Origin: Tabrizicola sp.
GTDB taxonomy: Bacteria > Pseudomonadota > Alphaproteobacteria > Rhodobacterales > Rhodobacteraceae
Length of the DNA stretch: 64,000 nt
Reading direction: 5' to 3'
Assembly: GCF_022842145.1 (NCBI RefSeq)
Contig: NZ_JALHQD010000001.1
Location: forward strand, 316,127-380,126
A program made the position numbers and the translations under genes. The notes under the pieces are model-generated. The model saw nothing but the letters and a program-made list of their open reading frames with translations, was not told the DNA's origin and ran no database searches. This document shows, piece after piece, positions 43,389 to 52,158 of this stretch. How positions within the stretch are numbered: position 1 is the first letter of the stretch; every line of letters starts with the position of its first letter.

Positions 43389-44284
43389 CAGGCCACCTCA
43401 TGCCCCTGGGCGAGCGTCAGAAGCTCGAACCAGGTCTGGCGGTCCATCGGCACGCGCTGCGCGTCCGAGATCGTGGCTATGCGCGACAAGGTGTTGGTGC
43501 CGAGGACGGGAATGATCCTTGCCGGATGATGCAGAAGCCAGGCCACGGCGACGGCGGTCCAATCGGTGCCTGCCGCCTTGCCGATTGCGTCCAGCCGGGC
43601 GCTGAGACCGTCATTCGCCTCGGCGCGTAGGTGGCCACCGGCCAGCGGGCTCCAGGCCATCGGGGCAATCCCGCGTTCCTGCAGGAAAGCGAGATCGCCG
43701 TTGGTAAAGGGGTCACGGCAGTTCAGCGACAGTTCGATCTGGTTGGTCACCAAGGGCTGCGACATGGCCGATTGCAACAGCGAGACATCCCACGGTCGGA
43801 AGTTCGACACGCCGACGGCCCGCACCTTCCCGCTGGCGACAAGGGCATCCAGCGTGCGGCCCGTCTCGTGGTGGTCCATCAAGGGGTCGGGGCGGTGGAT
43901 CAGCAGCAGGTCGATCCGGTCCGTCGCCATCTCGCGCAACGACGCTTCAACCGACGCCGTGATATGCGCAGCCGTAGTGTCGTAGTACTTCACCCGCGCG
44001 GCCGAGTGGCGACCCACCGGCGCGACGATGTCGCATTTGGTGACGATCTCGATCCGGTCGCGCAGACCCGGAGCGGCCCGCAGCGCCGCGCCCAGCAGCG
44101 TCTCGGCGGTGTAGCCCCCGTAGATATCAGCCTGGTCCATCGTGGTGATGCCCTGCGCCAGGCAAGCCTCGACCTTGGCCTGCACATGGCCCGGCGACGT
44201 ATCGGGATCATCGCCCAGGCGCCACATGCCGTATACTAGGCGGGACATCGTGATCTGCCCCAGGGTGACACGTTCCATCGTCAT
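43388..44284 (-). CDS. aldo/keto reductase, proposed 6-dehydroglucose reductase (SmoB-like)
   Basis: A 298-residue TIM-barrel reductase related to YdhF. The catalytic tetrad is visible: Asp and Tyr in TTMDQADIYGGY near residues 47-52, Lys in IVTKCD near 80 and His in LLLIHRPDPL near 127. The NADPH-binding end is PVLGTNTLSRI near 265. In the sulfo-SMO pathway an AKR reduces 6-dehydro-D-glucose to glucose after desulfonation; the gene order supports that role here. Start at 44284 overlaps the stop of the monooxygenase gene; ATG 44278 is an alternative. Confidence 0.85.
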   Translation of the reverse strand: MTMERVTLGQITMSRLVYGMWRLGDDPDTSPGHVQAKVEACLAQGITTMDQADIYGGYTAETLLGAALRAAPGLRDRIEIVTKCDIVAPVGRHSAARVKYYDTTAAHITASVEASLREMATDRIDLLLIHRPDPLMDHHETGRTLDALVASGKVRAVGVSNFRPWDVSLLQSAMSQPLVTNQIELSLNCRDPFTNGDLAFLQERGIAPMAWSPLAGGHLRAEANDGLSARLDAIGKAAGTDWTAVAVAWLLHHPARIIPVLGTNTLSRIATISDAQRVPMDRQTWFELLTLAQGHEVA

Positions 44285-45441
44285 CAACGGCGCACTCCGG
44301 TTCCAAGGGGGGTGGCGGGGGGCGACGACGGGACCCGGCCATAGGCATGAGGCAAGGAGCAGGTCTTGAGGCCGGGCATCACTTTGGTGCCGAAATGGTC
44401 GCACTCGTCCAGATGCGGATAGCCCGAGAAGATGAAGGCCCGGATACCCATTGCCCTATACTCTTCCAGTTTGGACATAACCTGATCGACCGATCCGACA
44501 AGCGCCGCCCCGCAGCCCGACCGCGCCCGCCCGATCCCGGTCCAGAGGTGGGGCTCGACGTAGCCGAACTGGTCCGCCAGTTCCCGCGCCTGGGACTGAT
44601 GCGCGACGCCAAGGCTGATCGAGTCATGCGCCCGGTCGCGGATCATGCGCCCATATTCGTCGTCCAGCTTGGACACGATGTAGTCGGCATAGTCCCGTGC
44701 CTCGGCTTCGGTGTCGCGCACGATCATGTGGACGCGCAGCCCGTAATCCAGCGTCCGGCCATGCGCGGCGGCGCGGGCGTGAACGTCCTGCATCCGCTTG
44801 GCGAGCATCTCCTTGGGCTCCGGCCACATCAGATAGACGTCGCATTGCGCACCGCAAAGCTCCAGCGCGTCAGGGGAATAGCCGCCGAAATACAGAAGCG
44901 GCCCGCCGTTCTGCTGGTAGGGCCGAGCGGGGTCTGTGGTGATCTTGGAAATCTGGTAGACGTCGCCCGCATACTCGATGTGGTCGCGCGTCCAAGCCTG
45001 ACGCAGGATCTCCACAACCTCGTGGCTGCGCTTGTAACGATAGGCGCTGTCGGCGACCTCTCCCGGGAAATCTGATGAAATCACGTTCAACGTTAGGCGC
45101 CCCTGCAGCATGTGGTCCAGCGTGGCGACCGTGCGGGCCAGCATCACGGGCTGCATCTCGCCGCAGCGGATGGCGGCGAGAAAGTTGATGCGGTCGGTGA
45201 TCGGCGCGCAGCCCGCGACGAAGGACAGCGTATCCTGCCCCACCTGATACGAGGACGGGCAAAGGATGTTGCGGAACCCGTGGCCTTCAGCCCGCTTCAC
45301 GATCGACGAGCAATGCGCCCAGCTTGAGCGCAGGTCACCGTCCGGCACGCCGAGGAACTGGTAGTCGTCCGAACACAAAGCAGCAAACCAGCTGACCTCG
45401 CAGGCGTCCAGGTCAGGCGAGGTGATCGGGACGACCGACAT
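44284..45441 (-). CDS. SsuD-like FMNH2-dependent sulfonate monooxygenase, proposed sulfoquinovose monooxygenase (SmoC-like)
   Basis: A 385-residue LLM-class flavin monooxygenase. SsuD-like segments are NILCPSSYQVGQDTLSF near residue 47, GRLTLNVISSDFPGEVADSAYRYKRSHEV near 110 and, near 310, LWTGIGRARSGCGAALVGS followed by FIFSGYPHLDE. It should cleave a C-S bond of a sulfonate, releasing sulfite and an aldehyde. ATG 45441 starts a good N-terminus; the extra 20 residues of the longer frame would use the operator. First gene of the six-gene minus operon that ends with dctP. The substrate is inferred from gene order. Confidence 0.85.
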   Translation of the reverse strand: MSVVPITSPDLDACEVSWFAALCSDDYQFLGVPDGDLRSSWAHCSSIVKRAEGHGFRNILCPSSYQVGQDTLSFVAGCAPITDRINFLAAIRCGEMQPVMLARTVATLDHMLQGRLTLNVISSDFPGEVADSAYRYKRSHEVVEILRQAWTRDHIEYAGDVYQISKITTDPARPYQQNGGPLLYFGGYSPDALELCGAQCDVYLMWPEPKEMLAKRMQDVHARAAAHGRTLDYGLRVHMIVRDTEAEARDYADYIVSKLDDEYGRMIRDRAHDSISLGVAHQSQARELADQFGYVEPHLWTGIGRARSGCGAALVGSVDQVMSKLEEYRAMGIRAFIFSGYPHLDECDHFGTKVMPGLKTCSLPHAYGRVPSSPPATPLGTGVRR

Positions 45442-45486
45442 GATTCTCTGTCTCCGGCTGCGGCTTTCCTCTTGCGTAGCACTGGC

Positions 45487-45502
45487 ATTGATGTAGATCA
45501 AT
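45487..45502. promoter_or_regulatory. GntR-type operator candidate
   Basis: Perfect palindrome ATTGAT-GTAG-ATCAAT in the 87-bp gap between the divergent monooxygenase and gntR genes. A third ATCAAT follows at 45508-45513 as a direct repeat (ATCAATCATG, ATCAATTATG). The size and A/T content fit HutC/GntR operators; it would control both directions. Confidence 0.5.
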
Positions 45503-45528
45503 CATGTATCAATTATGGATGCGACGGA

Positions 45529-46230
45529 ATGGCTCACCCTGGATCGCTGCCGCTGTATCAGCAGATCGCCGAACTTCTGATCCGCGACATCGCGGCCGGT
45601 CGTTTGATCGATGGCGAGCGATTGGCGCCAGAACGGGACATGGCGGCAAACCTTGGGATCGCGGTCGGAACGCTGCGGCAGGCGCTGAAGTCATTGACGG
45701 AAAAGGGTCTTCTGGACCGGGTACAGGGGTCGGGCAACTATATCCGGGCCAAGGCGGACGCAGCTTCGGTCTATGCGCTGTTCCGGCTGGAGCGGGTGGA
45801 AGGCGGCGGCTTGCCCACCGCGCGCGTGCTGTCGGTGGACCGCTGCACCAAGAACCCCGCCCTGCCTGCGTTCGGCACCAGCACCGAAGGCCACCGCATC
45901 AGACGCCTGCGCTTCCTGTCCGGCCGGGTCGCCGCGGTCGAGGAGATCTGGCTCGACGGGGCCGAGGTGGACCGGATCGCCCCCGGAGACCTGTCCGAGT
46001 CGCTCTACCTTTACTACCGCCAGCGCCTCGGGATCTGGATCTCGCGCGCCGAAGACAGCATCGGCCAGGGCCCCCTGCCCTCTTGGGCCCCATCCGAATT
46101 TCCCCACCCGCCGGGCACGGCCCTGCCGCTGATCACCCGCGTCAGCTGGGCGCAGGACGGCCGTTCGGTCGAGGCCTCGCTGACCTGGTATGACCCCGCA
46201 ACCGTGCGCTATGTCGCGCGCCTGAAATAG
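45529..46230 (+). CDS. GntR family regulator with UTRA effector domain
   Basis: A 233-residue HutC-type regulator. The winged helix-turn-helix covers residues about 5-72 (LPLYQQIAELLIRDIAAGRLIDGERLAPERDMAANLGIAVGTLRQALKSL). The UTRA effector domain covers about 85-230 with RIRRLRFLSGRVAAVEEIWLDG and SLYLYYRQRLGIWISRAEDSI. ATG 45529 was chosen; the longer frame runs through the operator. Probably a repressor released by a sugar or sulfonate ligand. The following Gfo/Idh/MocA gene lies 10 bases downstream. Confidence 0.9.
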   Translation: MAHPGSLPLYQQIAELLIRDIAAGRLIDGERLAPERDMAANLGIAVGTLRQALKSLTEKGLLDRVQGSGNYIRAKADAASVYALFRLERVEGGGLPTARVLSVDRCTKNPALPAFGTSTEGHRIRRLRFLSGRVAAVEEIWLDGAEVDRIAPGDLSESLYLYYRQRLGIWISRAEDSIGQGPLPSWAPSEFPHPPGTALPLITRVSWAQDGRSVEASLTWYDPATVRYVARLK

Positions 46231-46240
46231 GACGAACCAA

Positions 46241-47356
46241 ATGCTGCACTACGGGATCATCGGTTGCGGGATGATGGGGCAGGAACACCTGCGCAACATT
46301 GCCCTTCTGGAAGACGCCTCGGTCGCCGCGATCTTTGAACCCGACGCCGGCATGCGCGCCGCCGCCGCCGCCTTGATGCCTGGCGCGCGGATGGTGGGTT
46401 CGGTGGCCGAAGTTCTGGCTGTGCCGGAGGTCAACTGCCTGCTGATCGCCAGCCCCAACCACCTCCATCTTGGCCAGGTGGAGGAGATCGCGCGCATCCG
46501 CCCGCTGCCGGTCCTGTGCGAAAAGCCGCTCTTCACCAATCCCGCCGATGCCCCGCGCCTTGCCGCCCTGCGCGCCGCCTACCCCGCGCCGATCTGGGTA
46601 GCGATGGAGTACCGCTACATGCCCCCCGTCGCCCATCTTCTGCGCGAGGCGCGGGCCGCGACGGGCGGGGTGAAGATGCTGACCATCCGCGAACACCGCT
46701 TTCCCTTCCTGCAAAAGGTCGGTGACTGGAACCGGTTCAACCGGAATACCGGTGGCACTCTGGTCGAAAAATGCTGCCACTTCTTCGACCTCATGCGCCT
46801 TGTTGCAGGTTGCAACCCGGTCAGCGTCATGGCCAGCGGTGGGCAGGCAGTAAACCACGTGGACGAGGTCTACGCCGGACAGCGATCCGACATCTGGGAC
46901 CATGCCTATGTGATCGTCGACTTCGAAAACGGCATGCGGGCGATGCTGGAACTGTGCATGTTCGCCGAAGGTAGCCGCTATCAGGAGGAAATCTCGGCTG
47001 TGGGACCCAAGGGCAAGATCGAGTGCCTCGTGCCGGGCCCGGGACGGTTCTGGCCCGCCCATCTGGGCGCCCCCCCGGTGCCCAAGGTCATCGTTAGTCC
47101 GCGCAGCCCCGCCGGACCCGTGGAGCTGGATATCCCCGTTGATCCCGCTTTGTTGGCAGCCGGTGACCACAACGGATCTACCTTCTTCCAGCATCAGGGC
47201 TTTCAACGGGCAGCTATAGGGATGCAGGAACCCGAGGTTTCGCTGAACGATGGTTGGTGGGCCGTCGCAATGGGACAGGCGGCCCAGGAAAGTGCAAGGT
47301 CTAGCCAATTGGTAAGTCTCGACAATATACCCTACACACCCAGACTCACGGCCTAG
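46241..47356 (+). CDS. Gfo/Idh/MocA family protein, possible NAD-dependent sulfoquinovosidase (GH188-like)
   Basis: A 371-residue protein. The Rossmann domain (residues 1-120) has IIGCGMMGQEH and the CEKPLFT motif near 92 with the conserved Lys. The C-terminal domain has VAMEYRYMPPVAHLL, REHRFPFLQKVGDWNRFNRNTGGTLVEKCCHFFDLM (residues near 145-185) and IWDHAYVIVDFENG. The GGTLVEKCCH variant differs from the GGGxLxDxGxH of ordinary sugar dehydrogenases. NAD-dependent sulfoquinovosidases of family GH188 belong to this superfamily and occur in sulfoquinovose clusters, so that role is plausible but unproved. Co-operonic with gntR. Confidence 0.75.
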   Translation: MLHYGIIGCGMMGQEHLRNIALLEDASVAAIFEPDAGMRAAAAALMPGARMVGSVAEVLAVPEVNCLLIASPNHLHLGQVEEIARIRPLPVLCEKPLFTNPADAPRLAALRAAYPAPIWVAMEYRYMPPVAHLLREARAATGGVKMLTIREHRFPFLQKVGDWNRFNRNTGGTLVEKCCHFFDLMRLVAGCNPVSVMASGGQAVNHVDEVYAGQRSDIWDHAYVIVDFENGMRAMLELCMFAEGSRYQEEISAVGPKGKIECLVPGPGRFWPAHLGAPPVPKVIVSPRSPAGPVELDIPVDPALLAAGDHNGSTFFQHQGFQRAAIGMQEPEVSLNDGWWAVAMGQAAQESARSSQLVSLDNIPYTPRLTA

Positions 47357-47399
47357 CGATGACGGAAAGCCGACAGGAATTGGAATGGTCCTGATCCAA

Positions 47400-47417
47400 A
47401 TCGGCTGCACAGCCGAT
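47400..47417. terminator. hairpin downstream of the Gfo/Idh/MocA gene
   Basis: ATCGGCTG-CA-CAGCCGAT, a perfect 8-bp stem, 44 bases beyond the stop. No U tract follows, so termination is only probable. Confidence 0.4.
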
Positions 47418-47880
47418 GCAAGCTGCGGATGATGGACTCCTCTGCTCCATGATCCCTGCCGCAAAGCAGGGCAACGCCCCAACTGCTGTTCGTATTTGGC
47501 GTTGAGCAACTCACAATGTCAGCCAAGGGCTGCTAACGGCCCCTGACTGAACCGGGAGTGGAAGGTTCAGGCTTCCGCAACCGGCTGGGGCAGGACGCAC
47601 CCCATCGTGGTCAGCCGGATTTCCCAGGACTTCGCTTCCGGACTTGGTCCTGACACCTCACTCATACGCGTCGCCCAAACGCTCTGACGCACTCCAGTAA
47701 GTAAGTCATGCGACCGACCGAATAGCCCTATTAGATCATCGAAACCACGGAACTGATCGCCCTTCGGAAGGTTGCCCATCAGTCAAATCGATGACGTAGC
47801 GTGAGGCATCTCCAAGCAGCCGTGGCTCCGACCAGAAGTTTCGACTATCGTAGCCGTGATCAGGTCTGGAGAGTGGCAAA
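47418..47880. other. gap without a supported gene
   Basis: The only open frame of note (47567-47779, minus, 70 residues) has no clear ribosome binding site and no known family; it could be a degenerate gene. A short dyad, AGGAC/GTCCT, lies near 47625-47653. The region before the histidine kinase probably contains its promoter, but no convincing elements were found. Confidence 0.4.
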
Positions 47881-50241
47881 ATGGAAGATATCGGCCACTA
47901 CGGCATGCATCATGACCGTCTGGTCAAGATCATCGAGGATTCGACAGGCGAGATTTTCATCTTCCGGCATGATGACTTCCGCTTTGTCTTCATGAACCGC
48001 GGGGCGCAGGAAAACCTCGGGTACTCTGCCAAAGAGCTCCTCGAAATGAGCCCCCTCGACATCAAGCCGCTGTTCACCGAGGAGACGTTTCGCGCTCTGG
48101 TTGAGCCCGTTGTCACTGGGGCCGTGGGCCACATTGACTTCGAGACCTTGCATCGGCGCAAGGACGGGACGACCTACGGCTGCGCCATCCGGCTGCAGTT
48201 GATCGCCGGGGATGAGCCGCTGTTCTATGCCTCGGTGCTCGACATTTCCGACCGCATGGTTGCCGAGAACGAGCTGCGGGAAACCTCCCAGCGCCTGAAT
48301 GCGATTCTGGCAAACACCACGATGGCCGTCTTCCTGATGGATGAACGGCAGCATTGCGTTTTCATGAACCGGGCAGCCGAACAGCTGACCGGATACACGC
48401 TGGCGGAGACGGTGGGACGCCCGTTGCACGACGTCGTGCACCACACCCACCCCGATGGCACGGCGTTTCCCATCGAGGACTGCGCCATCGACCGTGCCTT
48501 GCCAGAGCGGATGCAGATGCAGGGCCGTGAGGTCTTCGTCCACAAGGACGGGCATTTCTACAATGTGGGCTTCACCGCAAGTCCGATCCTTGATGCCAGC
48601 GGCCGCCCGGTGGGCACCGTCATCGAGGCGCGCGACATCGCCGAGGAGCTCCGGGCCGAGGCCAGGGCGAAGGCCTTCAACGAAGAGCTGGCCGAACAGG
48701 TCAGCCTTGCCGTGGCGGAGCGGGAGGCGCTGACCCGGCAGCTCATCCAGTCGCAGAAGATGGAAGCTATCGGCAACCTGACCGGCGGGATCGCGCATGA
48801 CTTCAACAACCTTCTGCAGGTCGTTTCCGGGAACCTTGACCTCCTCGCGCGGATGGTCCGTGGAGATGAGCGCGCGACGGCCCGGGTCGAGGCGGCACGC
48901 GCCGGCGTGGTGCGCGGCGGGCGGCTCGCCTCGCAGCTTCTGTCCTTCGCAAGGCGGCAGCCGCTCCAGCCCCTGGTCCTGAACGCCGGCAGGTTGATCC
49001 GTGGCATGAACGAAATGCTTCGCAGCACTCTTGGTGAGGCCGTGGAGCTTGAGTGCGTGATCGCGGGCGGTTTGTGGGCGACCGCCATCGACGCGACGCA
49101 ACTTGAGAGCGCCTTGCTGAACCTCGCGATCAATGCCCGCGACGCGATGGACGGCCAGGGCAAGCTCACCATCGAGGCCGGCAACGCACATCTCGATGAC
49201 TCTTATTGCCGAGAACATGTGGATGTCCTGCCAGGACAGTATGTGGTGATCGCTGTCACCGATACCGGTCCCGGCATGACCCTCGAAGTGCAGGAGAAGG
49301 CGTTTGAGCCCTTCTTCACCACCAAGCCCGAGGGGCAAGGCACAGGCCTGGGCCTGAGCATGGTGTATGGCTTCGTCAAGCAATCGGGCGGGCACATCAA
49401 GATTTACACCGAGCAAGGCGAAGGCACGACCATACGCATCTACCTGCCCCGCTCGGGCGAGCAGGAGGCCGCACTCCCCACCAGGTCTGACAAGCCCCCG
49501 GTTGGCGGGACCGAAACCATCCTGGTCGTGGACGATGATGACGAGGTTGCCGCCACGGCTGTCGCGATGCTGACGGATCTTGGCTACAGCGTCGTCAAGG
49601 CGCGGAGTGCGGATGCGGCCCTGACTGTCCTGGAAAGCGGGATACACATTGACCTGCTCTTCACAGACGTCGTCATGCCCGGAAAGTTGCGCAGTCCCGA
49701 ACTTGCGCGGCTGGCAAGGGTACGGCTTCCCGGGATCAAGGTGCTCTTCACATCCGGCTACACCCAGAACGCGATCGTCCACGGCGGGAAACTGGACCGT
49801 GACGTCGAACTGTTGAGCAAGCCCTATTCCAGCGACGCCCTCGCCTGGAAGGTCCGGTCGATGCTTGGGGAAGCGGCATCTCCCGTGCCGAACACGCCAG
49901 TCAAGCTGCGGATCCTCGTGGTAGAGGACGATGCCTTGATCCTGATGTCGACGGTCGACATGCTGATGGACTTGGGCCACGAGGTCGAACAGGCGATGAA
50001 CCTCGCACAGGCTCGGGTTGTTGTTGCATCCAAGTCGATCGATCTAGTTCTCGTCGACGTAGGTCTGCCGGACGGCAACGGACTGGACTTCGCGCATCAG
50101 CTGCGCGAGCAGCAACCCAAGCTAAGGATAATTGTTGCCTCCGGGCATAGGGTTGAGGCCAGCGAAAACCTGGGCGTAATCCAGAAACCTTACATGGAAG
50201 CCGATTTGGCGTCAGCTATTGGCTTTCTCTTCGGAAAGTGA
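47881..50241 (+). CDS. hybrid PAS sensor histidine kinase with two receiver domains
   Basis: A 786-residue cytoplasmic kinase. PAS 1 lies at about 10-125, PAS 2 at about 135-255 ([22 protein letters not shown]) and the HisKA domain at about 285-350 with the phospho-His in [11 protein letters not shown]. HATPase follows at about 395-525 ([31 protein letters not shown]). REC 1 is at about 540-655 (ILVVDDDDE, Asp in LFTDVVMPG, Lys in LLSKPY) and REC 2 at about 670-785 (ILVVEDDA, Asp in [12 protein letters not shown], Lys in VIQKPY). There is no membrane segment and no output domain, so output must go to a separate phosphotransfer or response partner. No partner gene is adjacent. Confidence 0.92.
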   Translation: MEDIGHYGMHHDRLVKIIEDSTGEIFIFRHDDFRFVFMNRGAQENLGYSAKELLEMSPLDIKPLFTEETFRALVEPVVTGAVGHIDFETLHRRKDGTTYGCAIRLQLIAGDEPLFYASVLDISDRMVAENELRETSQRLNAILANTTMAVFLMDERQHCVFMNRAAEQLTGYTLAETVGRPLHDVVHHTHPDGTAFPIEDCAIDRALPERMQMQGREVFVHKDGHFYNVGFTASPILDASGRPVGTVIEARDIAEELRAEARAKAFNEELAEQVSLAVAEREALTRQLIQSQKMEAIGNLTGGIAHDFNNLLQVVSGNLDLLARMVRGDERATARVEAARAGVVRGGRLASQLLSFARRQPLQPLVLNAGRLIRGMNEMLRSTLGEAVELECVIAGGLWATAIDATQLESALLNLAINARDAMDGQGKLTIEAGNAHLDDSYCREHVDVLPGQYVVIAVTDTGPGMTLEVQEKAFEPFFTTKPEGQGTGLGLSMVYGFVKQSGGHIKIYTEQGEGTTIRIYLPRSGEQEAALPTRSDKPPVGGTETILVVDDDDEVAATAVAMLTDLGYSVVKARSADAALTVLESGIHIDLLFTDVVMPGKLRSPELARLARVRLPGIKVLFTSGYTQNAIVHGGKLDRDVELLSKPYSSDALAWKVRSMLGEAASPVPNTPVKLRILVVEDDALILMSTVDMLMDLGHEVEQAMNLAQARVVVASKSIDLVLVDVGLPDGNGLDFAHQLREQQPKLRIIVASGHRVEASENLGVIQKPYMEADLASAIGFLFGK

Positions 50242-50461
50242 GCCGGAGCAGACCCGAGGGCTTTTCGCGGTGAGGATCATCTCCTGACTGGTCGTCGCAG
50301 CAGCTTCGTGATCACGCTCTACCCCGACCAACCGCGAACGAGTGACTGATCTTCACTGGGCTGTGGTCCAACATGGCGGATCGTTAAGGCAGACTGCGTC
50401 CGAACTTGACCGAAGAAGAGTCACGCTCCGGGACCATCCGACTGTGGCGCGCCATGAGAAA

Positions 50462-51295
50462 CTAGACCTCGAAAATCGCCACCAGGAAGCGGAGGCACAC
50501 CGCTGCCAGAAAAAGGCCAAACATCAGTTCCAGATTTCGGCGGCTCAGCCGGTGCGCAAGCGCCACGCCAAAACGCGTGGTCAGGAGCGATGTCGGGATA
50601 GTCAGAGCAAACGTCGCCAGTGAAACAAAGCCTATCGCATCCGATGGAAGGTCCGCACGGCCCCAACCTGCGGCCATGTATCCCAATGTGCCCGGGATGG
50701 CGATCAGCACGCCCACTCCGGCGGATGTCGAGACGGCCCGATGGATTGGCACGTTGTGCAAGGTGAGGATAAGGTTCGACACTGCACCGCCACCGATGCC
50801 CATGAGCGCCGAGACCAAACCCACACCAACGCCATAGGTCCGCAGGACTGGTTTTGCGGGCAGGCTGTCGCTCAGCCGCCAACCCGATCCACCCGAGAGA
50901 AGTTTCGCCGCATTCACGGCAGCCACGGCGGCAAAGACCAGTTGGAAGACCTGCGGCTCGGCATAGCGGGCGATGACCGAGCCGACGGCCACGCCCAGCA
51001 GCACTGGCAGCACCCAAGCCCGCAACAAGTCCATGTCCACCGTCCCGCGCAGGAAATGCCCGCGCGAGGACTGGATGGACGTCGGAATGATCACCGCCAG
51101 CGAAGTGCCGACAGCCATAGGCATCGCCACTTCCGGCGCGTGGCCAAGCGACTGGAAGACCTCGTAGAATACGGGGACCGAGATCGCCCCGCCTCCGATG
51201 CCGAAAAGACCGGCCAGAAAACCGATCAGCGCCCCGGCCACCGCGAGCGCGGCAATCAAGGGAAGAAGTGTCGCGGGGTCCAGAATATCGGTCAC
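50462..51295 (-). CDS. TauE/SafE family sulfite/anion exporter
   Basis: A 277-residue membrane protein with about eight helices in two repeats, each with the family motif: AGLFGIGGGAISVPVFYE near residue 26 and SALMGIGGGAVSNLILTL near 168. The GTG start at 51295 overlaps the stop of the dehydrogenase gene as GTGA; the longer frame would read through that gene. TauE/SafE proteins export sulfite, sulfoacetate or similar organic anions. It is the last gene of the FAH-RraA-dehydrogenase operon. It may also relieve sulfite released by the SsuD-like monooxygenase 5 kb away (inference). Confidence 0.85.
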   Translation of the reverse strand: MTDILDPATLLPLIAALAVAGALIGFLAGLFGIGGGAISVPVFYEVFQSLGHAPEVAMPMAVGTSLAVIIPTSIQSSRGHFLRGTVDMDLLRAWVLPVLLGVAVGSVIARYAEPQVFQLVFAAVAAVNAAKLLSGGSGWRLSDSLPAKPVLRTYGVGVGLVSALMGIGGGAVSNLILTLHNVPIHRAVSTSAGVGVLIAIPGTLGYMAAGWGRADLPSDAIGFVSLATFALTIPTSLLTTRFGVALAHRLSRRNLELMFGLFLAAVCLRFLVAIFEV

Positions 51296-52158
51296 TTCCC
51301 CGCCGCCCGCCGCGTCAGGCTGGCGCCATCGAAGCCGCCAAGTCCGGCGGAAAGCGCCGCCGCATAGCGGGACTGGACTGATCGGGACAGGGGCATCTCT
51401 GCGCCCTCGGACTCGCCGAGTCGCAGGGCAAGTCCCAGGTCCTTGGCCAGCCCGGCGATATCGAAGGTTCCGGGCTGGTCGGTCCCGGCCAGGGAGTCGA
51501 CCACGATCTGTGCGCGGTTCTTCAGCACTGTGGGACCGGCGGAACTGTCGGCGATCAGGCTGATCGCCAGATCGTCCGGCACTCCTGCACCGCGAAGAAG
51601 CGCAAGGCTTTCGCCTAGCACTTGCCAGTAGATCGCCAGCGGCAGGTTCACCGCCAGCTTCATCCGCGCCGCCGCCCCGACCGTCCCTAGATGCTCGACG
51701 CGGCGGCACAACTGGCCCAGCACAGGCTTTGCCCGGTCAAAGGACGTCGCAGTCCCGCCGGCCATACCCAAAAGCTGGCCCTTCAGTGCCGGCGCGACCG
51801 TGCCGCCCACCGGACAATGCACGAAGTCGGCCCCGGCCACCTGCGCCATTGCCGCCAGACCCTCGGCCTCGTCGGGCAGAAGCGTGGACATCTCTATGAC
51901 CATCCGCCCCTGCAGACCGGCAATGGTCAGGCTGCGCAGGACCGATTGCGATGCGGCGGCATCGGTCAGCGACAGGAGGATCACGTCGCACTCTGCCAGG
52001 TGCGCCAGATCCACCGCCTCGGCCCCCGCCGACACGGCCGCGGCTGTCCGCGCTGCGTTGCGGTTCCAGACCTGGACCTTGTTGCCCGTCTCGATCAGTC
52101 GGCGGGTGAAGGCGGTGCCCATCCGGCCGGTCCCCGCAATCCCGATTGCAACGGTCAT
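51292..52158 (-). CDS. 3-hydroxyisobutyrate-dehydrogenase-like NAD(P)-dependent oxidoreductase
   Basis: A 288-residue beta-hydroxyacid dehydrogenase. The N-terminal Rossmann motif is GIAGTGRMGTAFTRRLIETGNKVQVWNRN, the substrate segment HCPVGGTVAPALKGQL lies near 116, and the catalytic Lys is in GTVGAAARMKLAVNL near 170. Residues after 175 are the helical C-terminal domain. It oxidises a 3-hydroxy acid or reduces the corresponding semialdehyde. Overlaps both neighbours by 4 bases in an FAH-RraA-HIBADH-TauE operon. Confidence 0.88.
   Translation of the reverse strand: MTVAIGIAGTGRMGTAFTRRLIETGNKVQVWNRNAARTAAAVSAGAEAVDLAHLAECDVILLSLTDAAASQSVLRSLTIAGLQGRMVIEMSTLLPDEAEGLAAMAQVAGADFVHCPVGGTVAPALKGQLLGMAGGTATSFDRAKPVLGQLCRRVEHLGTVGAAARMKLAVNLPLAIYWQVLGESLALLRGAGVPDDLAISLIADSSAGPTVLKNRAQIVVDSLAGTDQPGTFDIAGLAKDLGLALRLGESEGAEMPLSRSVQSRYAAALSAGLGGFDGASLTRRAAGK

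Noticed and set aside
47567-47779. 70-residue minus frame
   Set aside because: No ribosome binding site or known family; kept only as a possible degenerate gene in the gap description.
47860-49980. 706-residue minus-strand open frame
   Set aside because: Mirror of the hybrid histidine kinase, whose plus frame has complete domains; the minus frame has none and is His/Arg/Gly-rich as expected for a GC-rich shadow.
50242-50461. Additional copy of the palindromic repeat family
   Set aside because: It has some similar words (GTGATCACG, GTCGTCG) but the arms do not pair well and the shared CTCGT/ACTTCGT blocks are missing.
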